Assembly (NCBI GenBank): GCA_035298385.1
Contig: DATGYC010000319.1
Span: 1 to 6,149, forward strand
Reading direction: 5' to 3'
DNA from: DATGYC01 sp035298385
GTDB lineage: Bacteria > Bacillota > Sulfobacillia > Symbiobacteriales > Symbiobacteriaceae
Length of the DNA stretch: 6,149 bases
In this document: in pieces, positions 1 to 6,039 of the stretch
Layout of the letters: the number at the start of each line of letters is the position of its first letter
Numbering within the stretch: the stretch's first letter is position 1
Notes under the pieces: generated by a model
The model's input: the letters and a program-made list of their open reading frames with translations, nothing else
Database searches by the model: none
Told to the model about the DNA's origin: nothing
Program-made: the position numbers and the translations under genes

Positions 1-245
1 TGCGCCAGAATCGTGGGTGCGCCGAAGGCGAGCAGGAGCAGACCCGGTAGCCCCACGGCCACGCCGCCGTCAGGGCGCGGACCTACCCGCAGGAGGCCCA
101 GCCCGATGCGGCGCAAGAACGACCAATATCGCTGCCCCGCCTCGGCCGCGCCAGCCGGGGTGGGGTTCTGTGCAATGGGTAGATCGAGGCTCTGGACGGA
201 CCGGACCCGGCCCGTGGCGTCGATCGCTTGGTGATGATGGAACAT
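1..245 (-). CDS. Hypothetical protein, N-terminal 81 residues (runs off the left edge)
   Basis: I do not recognise this gene. An ATG at 245-243 opens a leftward frame with no stop before the window edge, giving 81 residues. The start is supported by a strong Shine-Dalgarno AGGAGGT at 257-251, five bases upstream. The N-terminus is His-rich (MFHHHQ), followed by a stretch containing RVRSVQSLDLP, a proline/alanine-rich turn, a basic aromatic segment (YWSFLRRIGLGLLRV, about residues 40-54) and a hydrophobic stretch (about residues 62-81) that may be a membrane segment or a buried strand. Residue composition looks like real protein, unlike the two competing frames here. It is probably the third gene of the leftward DUF4395 cluster. 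Alternatively it is the C-terminal part of the gene starting at 471, separated by a frameshift: the same frame stays open upstream to about 380, but that part looks non-coding. Confidence 0.6.
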   Translation of the reverse strand, partial: MFHHHQAIDATGRVRSVQSLDLPIAQNPTPAGAAEAGQRYWSFLRRIGLGLLRVGPRPDGGVAVGLPGLLLLAFGAPTILA

Positions 246-471
246 GGCCGACCTCCTCCCTGCCCAGGTTCGCTCTCCAGCGGCGGAATCCCTCTGGCCA
301 GCAACGCAGAGGGCCACTGGCAACCAGCCAGCGGCCCCCAAACTGTAGCTCCCGCAGGGATGATTCGACAAGCTCTTTCAGTCCGCCCCAGCGCCAGACT
401 GAAAGCACGCGTGCCATGTCCTCCATGTAGAGCTTCCCGTGCTCGACCGGCCTGTAGAAGCCCACCTGCAT
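70..471 (-). CDS. Hypothetical small protein, 133 aa as read; C-terminal part doubtful
   Basis: I do not recognise this protein. The ATG at 471-469 lies eleven bases past the DUF4395 stop, and its Shine-Dalgarno AGGAG (484-480) overlaps that stop codon, so translation is probably coupled. The first 75 or so residues look like real protein: aromatic and charged, with an amphipathic run (EDMARVLSVWRWGGLKELVE, about residues 17-36). From about position 245 the frame becomes a Pro/Arg/Gly-rich string typical of a wrong frame and continues to a stop at 72-70, overlapping the better-looking frame of the next gene by about 175 bases. Either the true protein is short and its stop has been lost, or this and the next gene are one protein broken by one extra or two missing bases. 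I see no membrane segment in the credible part. Confidence 0.45.
   Translation of the reverse strand: MQVGFYRPVEHGKLYMEDMARVLSVWRWGGLKELVESSLRELQFGGRWLVASGPLRCWPEGFRRWRANLGREEVGHVPSSPSDRRHGPGPVRPEPRSTHCTEPHPGWRGRGGAAILVVLAPHRAGPPAGRSAP
251..257 (-). promoter_or_regulatory. Ribosome binding site for the gene starting at 245
   Basis: The leftward strand reads AGGAGGT at 257-251, a near-perfect Shine-Dalgarno sequence, five bases before the ATG at 245. It is the main argument for treating the 1-245 frame as an independently started gene. It lies inside the frame of the upstream gene, where the same bases encode Gly-Arg-Glu-Glu-Val, so a chance match in GC-rich DNA is possible. Confidence 0.5.
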
Positions 472-482
472 CCGTCTCTCTC

Positions 483-914
483 CTAGCGACCGATCAGGCG
501 GAAGCGGTTCAACTTGAACTGGAAGTAGAGGAAGCAGCCCACGCAGAACCCGGCGATGGCTACCCCCGCAGCGACGGCCACCGCCCCAGCCAGCGCCCAA
601 CCCACCAGGGGGCGCCCCACCAAGAAGGCGATCTGCGCCAGCCCGAGCAGGGTCGTGGCGATGGTGTTGTTAAAGCGCTGGAGCTGGGCATCCTCCCGCT
701 CGGCCAGCAGAATCTGGCGCGCAAAGAGCCGCGTGCCGACCTGATAGATCAGGCTCCCGCGGGAGCCGAAGAGCGTCGCTGGCAGCAGCAGCAGAAAGAG
801 GACCGTCGTGACGAGTGGGACCTGCACGAGCAGCCCGCCGACTAGACCCACGACGATCGTCCACCGATTCAGCTTCACAATGGGCATCGGGATCCCGTCT
901 GCACAGTCGATCAT
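483..914 (-). CDS. DUF4395-family integral membrane protein (143 aa)
   Basis: This is a small polytopic membrane protein of unknown function. The hydrophobic pattern fits about four helices, near residues 18-33, 34-50, 84-100 and 103-121. A conserved-looking tail GFCVGCFLYF (about 122-131) carries a CxxC pair (Cys124, Cys127), and a further Cys lies at residue 4. The N-terminal Asp/Val-Asn-like start, the central Arg-rich loop and the CxxC end match my recollection of the DUF4395 family, whose members often sit near thioredoxin-like or other thiol-redox genes. I see no such neighbour here. I chose the ATG at 914 over GTG codons at 926 and 923 because AAGGTGG at 929-923 gives an eight-base spacing. 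It is the first gene of the leftward cluster, directly behind a near-consensus promoter. A redox role for the CxxC is inference only. Confidence 0.75.
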   Translation of the reverse strand: MIDCADGIPMPIVKLNRWTIVVGLVGGLLVQVPLVTTVLFLLLLPATLFGSRGSLIYQVGTRLFARQILLAEREDAQLQRFNNTIATTLLGLAQIAFLVGRPLVGWALAGAVAVAAGVAIAGFCVGCFLYFQFKLNRFRLIGR

Positions 915-922
915 GAGAGCCA

Positions 923-929
923 CCACCTT
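923..929 (-). promoter_or_regulatory. Ribosome binding site deciding the DUF4395 start
   Basis: The leftward strand reads AAGGTGG at 929-923, followed by eight bases and ATG at 914. Two in-frame GTG codons (926-924 and 923-921) lie inside or next to this element and so are unlikely to be starts. Confidence 0.65.
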
Positions 930-958
930 AGATACGCATGTATTCCGATCTGCCTATC

Positions 959-987
959 AGTATATGACCGGAACGCCCGTCTGTAAA
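959..987 (-). promoter_or_regulatory. Sigma70-type promoter for the leftward DUF4395 cluster
   Basis: On the minus strand a -35 box TTTACA (987-982) and a -10 box TATACT (964-959) are separated by exactly 17 bases. Each box differs from consensus by one base. Transcription would start near 952, giving a leader of about 37 nt before the ATG at 914. Two small inverted repeats flank it: GCGCGG/CCGCGC (999-1019), just upstream of the -35 box, and ATAC-GCAT-GTAT (932-943), just downstream of the predicted start. Either could be an operator, but neither is strong evidence. Confidence 0.7.
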
Positions 988-1105
988 TGGTGGAGTTTGC
1001 GCGGAACGAGAGCCCGCGCTGGACGTAAAATCTAACATGCACGAGCTACATCTGTCCCATGCGAAGATGGAATCGGCAAAATGGAGAGAAGTGACGTATA
1101 AAGAA

Positions 1106-1134
1106 TTGACCACTACTTCACTTTGGACTAGAAT
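1106..1134 (+). promoter_or_regulatory. Sigma70-type promoter for the glutamate synthase gene
   Basis: A -35 box TTGACC (1106-1111) and a -10 box TAGAAT (1129-1134) are separated by 17 bases, each one or two bases from consensus. The surrounding DNA is noticeably AT-rich against the GC-rich genes. The predicted start is near 1141, leaving a leader of about 100 nt before the GTG start at 1241. It is divergent from the DUF4395 promoter, with the two -35 boxes about 118 bp apart, so a shared regulator could act in between. I recognise no specific nitrogen-regulator site. Confidence 0.7.
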
Positions 1135-1173
1135 CCTAATTTAAGACGGGGGGCGCCACGATCGAACGGTGGG

Positions 1174-1232
1174 CCTCCTCTTCTTATACCCCCGCACGCC
1201 CGCTGGGTAGCGCCAACAAAAAGAGAAGGGGG
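1174..1232 (+). promoter_or_regulatory. Candidate leader hairpin masking the gltB ribosome binding site
   Basis: In the leader, CCTCCTCTTCTT (1174-1185) can pair with AAGAGAAGGGGG (1221-1232), which contains the Shine-Dalgarno. Of twelve positions, nine are Watson-Crick pairs, two are G-U pairs and one is an A-C mismatch, closing a loop of about 35 nt. The leader also has a 5' G-rich run (GGGGGGCG, about 1148-1155) that could instead pair with C-rich parts of that loop (CCCCC at 1189-1193, or CGCCC at 1197-1201). This gives a plausible two-state switch. It matches no riboswitch class I recognise, and a pyrimidine tract opposite a purine-rich Shine-Dalgarno can arise by chance. Confidence 0.35.
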
Positions 1233-1233
1233 A
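1225..1233 (+). promoter_or_regulatory. Ribosome binding site supporting the GTG start of gltB
   Basis: GAAGGGGGA at 1225-1233 is a purine-rich Shine-Dalgarno-like element seven bases before the GTG at 1241. An ATG at 1234 is in the wrong frame and too close to the element. The first in-frame ATG inside the gene would remove the catalytic Cys23, so GTG is the right start. Confidence 0.7.
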
Positions 1234-1240
1234 TGCGCAG

Positions 1241-4200
1241 GTGGAACGACATGAACGCCAGACGGCAGAGATCCAGCAGTACCTAAGCCAGTACGAGCAC
1301 GATGCCTGCGGCCTGATGGCCGTGTGTGCGCGGGATGGTCAGCCATCCCATGGGATTCTGATGCGCGCCCTGGAGGCGCTCCGGCAGATGGTCCACCGCT
1401 CCGGTGACGTGGACGGCGAGGGCGATGGTTGCGGCCTGCAGCTCGACCTGCCCCGTCGCCTCTGGGCGGGCTGCTTGACGGCAGCGGGGCTCGATCCGGC
1501 GCTGAGTGCGGCGCCCTCCTTCGCCGTGGCCCATCTCTTCCTGCCGCAGGAGGGGTCGGACGAGGCGATGGCGGCGATCCGGCAGATCCTGGTTGGCCAG
1601 GGGTTCAGCCTCCACCTGGAGCGGGTTGCGGTCGTAACCCCCTCTGCCTTGGGACCGCGCGGCCGTGCCGCTGCACCGCTCTTCTGGCAGGTGGCGCTGA
1701 CGGCGCCGGGGGGTGAGGCTGCCTGCTGGCAGGCGCTCATAGCGATCGAGGGCGCCCGGCCAGCGGTCCACGTCTGCTCCTTCTCGACGCAGACCGTGGT
1801 CTACAAGGTCCGCGGCGACGCTCGGACGTTGGCTGCCTACTACCCGGATCTGGCCGACCTGCGCTGCGAGAGCCGCGCCGCCATTGGGCACAACCGGTAC
1901 TCGACCAATACCTCGACCGCCTTCGAGCGGGTCCAGCCCTTCTCCCTGCTGGGCCACAACGGCGAGATCAATACGATCCGGCAACTGCGCGAGCAGACCG
2001 CAGCGCTCGGGATTCCGCTAACGAGTGGCGGCTCGGACTCGCAGGACCTGAACCGGGCGCTGGAGGGCCTCCTCTACCACTTCGAGCTCACCCTCTTTGA
2101 GGCGGTTGAGCTCCTCTTCCCGCCGATCATCGGCGAGGTGAAGGGGATGCCGCCCGACCTGCAGGACCATTACATGTACGACCGCGTCGCCTGGGGGCCG
2201 TTCGCGCAGGGACCGGCGGCGCTCTGCCTGCGCGCCGGTGAGCTGCTGGCCGCCTCAGTCGATGCGATGGGCCTGCGCCCGCTCTGGCTGCTCCAGACCG
2301 CGGAGGCGCTCTACTTCTCCTCCGAGCAGGGGATCATCGCCGCGACCGAGATGACCGCTGACCCTCACCCGCTGGCGCCGGGGGAGCGAATGGGCATCAT
2401 CCTGGCGGAGGGGCAACCCCCGCAGATTCTGGACTATACGGACCTGCAGCAGTGGGTCCTGCAGCACGCGCGGCGTCGCTTCCCGGCCCCGGAGGGGCTG
2501 CGGGAGACCCTGAACCTGGGCGGTCCGGTCGGCGAGAGCGATGAGGCCTTGGCGCCCTTCTCGGCGGGCGAGATCGGCTGCGGCGGCGACGCGGGGGCGC
2601 CCGCCCTCTCGCTCGAGCACCGCCTCGCTTGGGGCGGCTGGTCGGCGGACGACAAGCAACTGATCGCCCACATGGCCACCGCCGGCGCAGAGCCGATCGG
2701 CTCGCTCGGCTGGGATGGCCCCCTGGCCGCCCTCGCTGATGGGCGCCAGAACCTGGCGGACTTCTTCAAGGAAGCGGTCGCCGTCGTCACCAATCCGGCC
2801 GTGGACCGTGAGCGCGAGGTCGAGCACTTCTCCACCCGCACCCTGATCGGGCCCCGCCTGGCCCTGAAGGTGGATGGGCCGGAGCAGGAGGCGTTCATCG
2901 GCGCACCGCGCGTGCAACTGCGGCTGCCGGTCCTCCTGGGCGGGCACGCCGGGCCCTCGCCGGTTGGGCGGGCGGCGTATCAGCGAATCGCCCGGGCTCA
3001 GGGGACCTGGCTGCTGGAGGATCTCCTCGCCTACTTCGGGCCGGCGTTGGTCCACGTGGTGCCTGCCTGCCAGGCGGCCGCTGAGCCCTTGCCGCAGGCC
3101 CTACAGCGGCTGGCGTCAGAGGCCGAGGCCGCCCTGCGGGGGGGCGCCCGGGTACTCCTGATCGATGATAGCGCCGGTCTGCGCCAGATGCCGGATCGCC
3201 CGATCGACCCGCTCCTGCTGGTCACGGCCCTCGACAATCACCTAAAGGCCGCGAAGAACCCCTCGGGTACCGCCCTGCGGCGCCGTACCGCCCTCATTCT
3301 CCGCTCGGGCTGGCTCCGGAACCTGCATGACGTCGCCCTGGCAGTCGGTCTGGGCGCCGATGCGGTCAATCCCTATGCGATGCTCGAGGTGGCAGCTGAG
3401 ACGGGGGCGCTGCTGACCGATGAGGCTACCCGGGGGATCGAGAACCTCGTGGGCGCCCTGCAGAAGGGGCTCGAGAAGGTGATCTCCACCCTGGGGATCC
3501 ACGAGCTGCGGGGCTACTCCCGCCTCTTCGCCTCGATCGGGCTGAAGCCGGCGTTGGCAGATCAGTTCCGGGTGGAGAACTTCATGGGCTCAGCGGCGGC
3601 GGGGCGCGGCTTCGCCGAGCTGGAGGCCGATGCGGCGGCGCGGGCTGCAGGCGTCACCGCCAAGCCCCCAACGCTCTATCGGGAAAGGCACCTCTGGCCC
3701 CGCCTCTGGAAGGCCGCTGGCGAGGCGGGTCGTGACCCCGCCGCCTACCAGGCCTACCGGGCGAAGCTAGCAGCACAGGAGAGCGAGACCCCCGTCTCCC
3801 TCCGCCACCTCCTCGACCTTAAGGAGTCCACGCCCACAACCGGCCCCATCGACCTCACGATTGATGGCTACGCCCTCCCCCTGACCATCTCTGGTATGTC
3901 CTTCGGCTCCCAGGGCGAGACCGCCTTCCGGGCCTACGCCGAGGCCGCCAAGCGCCTCGAGATCGTGGCGATGAACGGCGAGGGCGGCGAGATTCCGAAT
4001 ATGATCGGGCGCTACTTCAAGTGGCGCGGCCAGCAGGTCGCCTCCGGCCGCTTCGGCGTCAACACCCCGATGCTGGCAGGCTCCCGCTTCATCGAGATCA
4101 AGGTCGGCCAGGGCGCCAAGCCCGGCGAGGGCGGCCACCTGCCGGGCATGAAGGTCTCGGCCAAGGTGGCGAAGGCCCGCAACGCTGTCCAGGGGACCGA

Positions 4201-5920
4201 CCTGATCTCGCCCTCGAACAACCATGACGTCTACTCGATCGAGGACCTCGCCCAGCTCGTCGAGGAGCTGCGGACGGTCAACCCGCACGCCAAGATCGTC
4301 GTCAAGATCCCGGTCGTCCCTGGCATCGGCACGATCGCCGTCGGCGTCGCCAAGGCGGGGGCGGATATCATCGCCCTCTGCGGCTACGATGGCGGCACCG
4401 GCGCCGCCCGCAAGCACGCCCTGCGCCATGCCGGCCTGCCGATCGAGATCGGGGTGCGGGAGGCCCACTTGGCCCTCGTCGTCGCCGGGATCCGGGACCG
4501 GGTCGAGGTCTGGGGCGACTCAGGCGTCAAGTCCGGCCTGGACGTCGTCAAGCTGATGTTGCTCGGCGCCAATCGGGTCGGCTTCGCCACCCTGGCGATG
4601 GTCGCCATCGGCTGTACGATCTGCCGGGGTTGCCAGCTTGACACCTGCCACGTGGGCATCGCCACGCAGGTCGAGACGCAGGCGGAGGCGGCAGAGAAGG
4701 GGATCAACTCCTTCAAGCCGCGGGAGTACGAGGCGGCGGTGCAGGCGCTGGTCACCCTCTTCGGCCAGATCGGTGCGGAGGTGCGGGACCTGGTCCGGCA
4801 GCTTGGCTTTCGTCGGGCGCAGGATCTGGTCGGGCGAGCGGAACTGCTGGCGCAGCGGCGTGGGCTGGCGCAGCTCGACCTCTCGGACCTGGTCCTACCG
4901 CTGGCCTGGGCGCGTTCCCGGTCGGCAGCGCCGGTGCGACAGATCGGCAAGGGATCACTCGGGGAGCAGTTCGCCCGGGATGGACTCCACCAGCTCGACC
5001 AGGGCGAGAACGTGGTGCGGCTGACCCATCGGGGCGCCCGCTCGACGGATCGCTTCCTGGGGACGCGGTTGGCGGGTGATCTGGCCCGGCTGCGCCTCTT
5101 CGGGTCGGTGGGCAACCCGCTGAAGCGGGCCTCGGGCGGCAAGTCCGGCGAGGATGGTGCGGCCCTGCAGGTAGCGGCCGCTCTGCAGTCCGAGGGCGCC
5201 GCCTCCCCCCTGCGGGCGCAGATCGAGCTGCTCGCTGGCTCGATCGCAGGCAACGGCCTCTGCGCCTTTGGGGGCGAGGGGGTCCAGGTTCGCGTGGAGG
5301 GCGGGGCGCAGGATTCGGTCGGCAAGGGGCTCCTGGGCGGGCGGATCGCCATCCTGAAGGCGGCGAATGAACGGGGCGCCCTCGTGGGCGGATCGGTGGG
5401 CAAGTCGTTCGCCTACGGCGCCCAGGCCGGCCTCTTCCTGATCCAGGGCGATGCCGATAGCCGGTGTGGCATCCGCCTCTCGGGCGCCGATCTGGTCCTG
5501 GGCGGTAAGCTACGGGGGCCGCTGCAGGACCAGAAGGGCTCGCTCGCTACCCGGTCGAACCTGAAGGGCTTCGCTTTCGAGTACATGACGCAGGGGCGGG
5601 TGGTCGTCCTGGGCGATCCGGGGCCCTGGATCTGCTCGGGGATGACCGGCGGGGTCGTCTACGTGCGGCTCCAGCCAGCGCTTGGGTTGGATGAGGCGGC
5701 GGTCCAGCGGCGCTTCGCCAAGGGTGCGCGCGTCAAGCTCATGAAGGTTGGGCAGCAGGGTCAGGTTGACTTGGCCGAACTGCTCTCGGCCTACCGCGCC
5801 GAGTTGTTCGCGGTGGGTCAGGTCGAGGAGGCTGAGGCGGTGGGCGCCCTGCGGGCCCAGGAGTTCGTGGCGATCGTACCGGAGTCGCAGCAGACGGATC
5901 CGGCGATCTCGACGGAGTGA
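1241..5920 (+). CDS. gltB: Glutamate synthase large subunit (GltB family), 1559 aa
   Basis: It makes two L-glutamates from L-glutamine and 2-oxoglutarate in the cytoplasm. The glutaminase releases ammonia, which is channelled to the FMN site. Domains: class-II glutaminase (about 23-420) with nucleophile Cys23 in EHDACG after a 22-residue propeptide, HNRYSTNT (217-224), HNGEINT (239-245) and GGSDS (263-267); central domain (about 463-745; TNP and NPY motifs); FMN synthase domain (about 870-1200) with MSFGS (886-890), GEGGE (913-917) and QGAKPGEGG (957-965); Fe-S loop Cys1125, Cys1131, Cys1136; GXGXG domain (about 1270-1480). Length is near the family norm of about 1500. Oddities: an extra Cys1128 in the Fe-S loop, HRSG for the usual HRGA (52-55), and changed FMN-domain motifs. 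The roughly 27-residue loop typical of ferredoxin-dependent enzymes appears absent after GEGGE, yet no gltD is adjacent, so the electron donor is unresolved. The family call is secure; subtype is not. Confidence 0.95.
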   Translation: MERHERQTAEIQQYLSQYEHDACGLMAVCARDGQPSHGILMRALEALRQMVHRSGDVDGEGDGCGLQLDLPRRLWAGCLTAAGLDPALSAAPSFAVAHLFLPQEGSDEAMAAIRQILVGQGFSLHLERVAVVTPSALGPRGRAAAPLFWQVALTAPGGEAACWQALIAIEGARPAVHVCSFSTQTVVYKVRGDARTLAAYYPDLADLRCESRAAIGHNRYSTNTSTAFERVQPFSLLGHNGEINTIRQLREQTAALGIPLTSGGSDSQDLNRALEGLLYHFELTLFEAVELLFPPIIGEVKGMPPDLQDHYMYDRVAWGPFAQGPAALCLRAGELLAASVDAMGLRPLWLLQTAEALYFSSEQGIIAATEMTADPHPLAPGERMGIILAEGQPPQILDYTDLQQWVLQHARRRFPAPEGLRETLNLGGPVGESDEALAPFSAGEIGCGGDAGAPALSLEHRLAWGGWSADDKQLIAHMATAGAEPIGSLGWDGPLAALADGRQNLADFFKEAVAVVTNPAVDREREVEHFSTRTLIGPRLALKVDGPEQEAFIGAPRVQLRLPVLLGGHAGPSPVGRAAYQRIARAQGTWLLEDLLAYFGPALVHVVPACQAAAEPLPQALQRLASEAEAALRGGARVLLIDDSAGLRQMPDRPIDPLLLVTALDNHLKAAKNPSGTALRRRTALILRSGWLRNLHDVALAVGLGADAVNPYAMLEVAAETGALLTDEATRGIENLVGALQKGLEKVISTLGIHELRGYSRLFASIGLKPALADQFRVENFMGSAAAGRGFAELEADAAARAAGVTAKPPTLYRERHLWPRLWKAAGEAGRDPAAYQAYRAKLAAQESETPVSLRHLLDLKESTPTTGPIDLTIDGYALPLTISGMSFGSQGETAFRAYAEAAKRLEIVAMNGEGGEIPNMIGRYFKWRGQQVASGRFGVNTPMLAGSRFIEIKVGQGAKPGEGGHLPGMKVSAKVAKARNAVQGTDLISPSNNHDVYSIEDLAQLVEELRTVNPHAKIVVKIPVVPGIGTIAVGVAKAGADIIALCGYDGGTGAARKHALRHAGLPIEIGVREAHLALVVAGIRDRVEVWGDSGVKSGLDVVKLMLLGANRVGFATLAMVAIGCTICRGCQLDTCHVGIATQVETQAEAAEKGINSFKPREYEAAVQALVTLFGQIGAEVRDLVRQLGFRRAQDLVGRAELLAQRRGLAQLDLSDLVLPLAWARSRSAAPVRQIGKGSLGEQFARDGLHQLDQGENVVRLTHRGARSTDRFLGTRLAGDLARLRLFGSVGNPLKRASGGKSGEDGAALQVAAALQSEGAASPLRAQIELLAGSIAGNGLCAFGGEGVQVRVEGGAQDSVGKGLLGGRIAILKAANERGALVGGSVGKSFAYGAQAGLFLIQGDADSRCGIRLSGADLVLGGKLRGPLQDQKGSLATRSNLKGFAFEYMTQGRVVVLGDPGPWICSGMTGGVVYVRLQPALGLDEAAVQRRFAKGARVKLMKVGQQGQVDLAELLSAYRAELFAVGQVEEAEAVGALRAQEFVAIVPESQQTDPAISTE

Positions 5921-6000
5921 TCAGCGACCTGTGCGGTACGGATGATCCCCAGGGAGATGCGGGCGCTACCCTGATGGTGAAGAACCGGCGAGAGGTGCGA

Positions 6001-6039
6001 GGGCGCCCCCACCGCAAGGTAGGGGCGCCCGCTTCATTT
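6001..6039 (+). terminator. Hairpin terminator after gltB, between converging genes
   Basis: GGGCGCCCC (6001-6009) and GGGGCGCCC (6022-6030) form a perfect nine-base-pair stem. Past a C/A mismatch it continues as ACC/GGT closing a GCAA tetraloop (6014-6017), a stable GNRA loop. On the plus strand it is followed by a weak T-rich run (TTCATTT, 6033-6039). It lies 80 bases past the gltB stop and its T run overlaps the stop codon of the leftward gene ending at 6038. On the minus strand no T run follows, so it is best read as the gltB terminator. It may also block transcription coming the other way. Confidence 0.75.

Noticed and set aside
228..845. Long rightward open frame (205 codons) opposite the DUF4395 cluster
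   Set aside because: It is antisense to a convincing membrane-protein gene, has a low-complexity Pro/Gln/Arg/Ala-rich translation, and shows no ribosome binding site that I can see. It is a GC-rich shadow frame.
1097..1102. TATAAA as an alternative -10 box for gltB
   Set aside because: No acceptable -35 box lies 16-18 bases upstream, whereas TTGACC-17-TAGAAT just downstream is much better.
1128..1346. Short leftward open frame across the gltB leader and start
   Set aside because: It crosses the promoter, leader and first codons of gltB, and its Pro/Arg/His-rich translation resembles nothing.
1283..1984. Leftward open frame of 233 codons antisense to the glutaminase domain
   Set aside because: It covers the conserved glutaminase motifs on the other strand, and its composition is that of a shadow frame.
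3767..4468. Leftward open frame of 233 codons, rich in Asp/Gly/Leu
   Set aside because: It is exactly antisense to the conserved FMN domain; the acidic composition reflects the complement of the sense codons.
4384..5403. Leftward open frame of 339 codons inside the glutamate synthase gene
   Set aside because: Its translation is Arg/Ser/Pro/Ala-rich with no recognisable motif and lies antisense to conserved FMN and Fe-S motifs. It is a by-product of GC-rich codon use.
1241..5920. Split or fused glutamate synthase (separate domains or a gltB-gltD fusion)
   Set aside because: All four large-subunit domains are in one uninterrupted frame and nothing follows the GXGXG domain that looks like an NADPH/FAD-binding GltD module.
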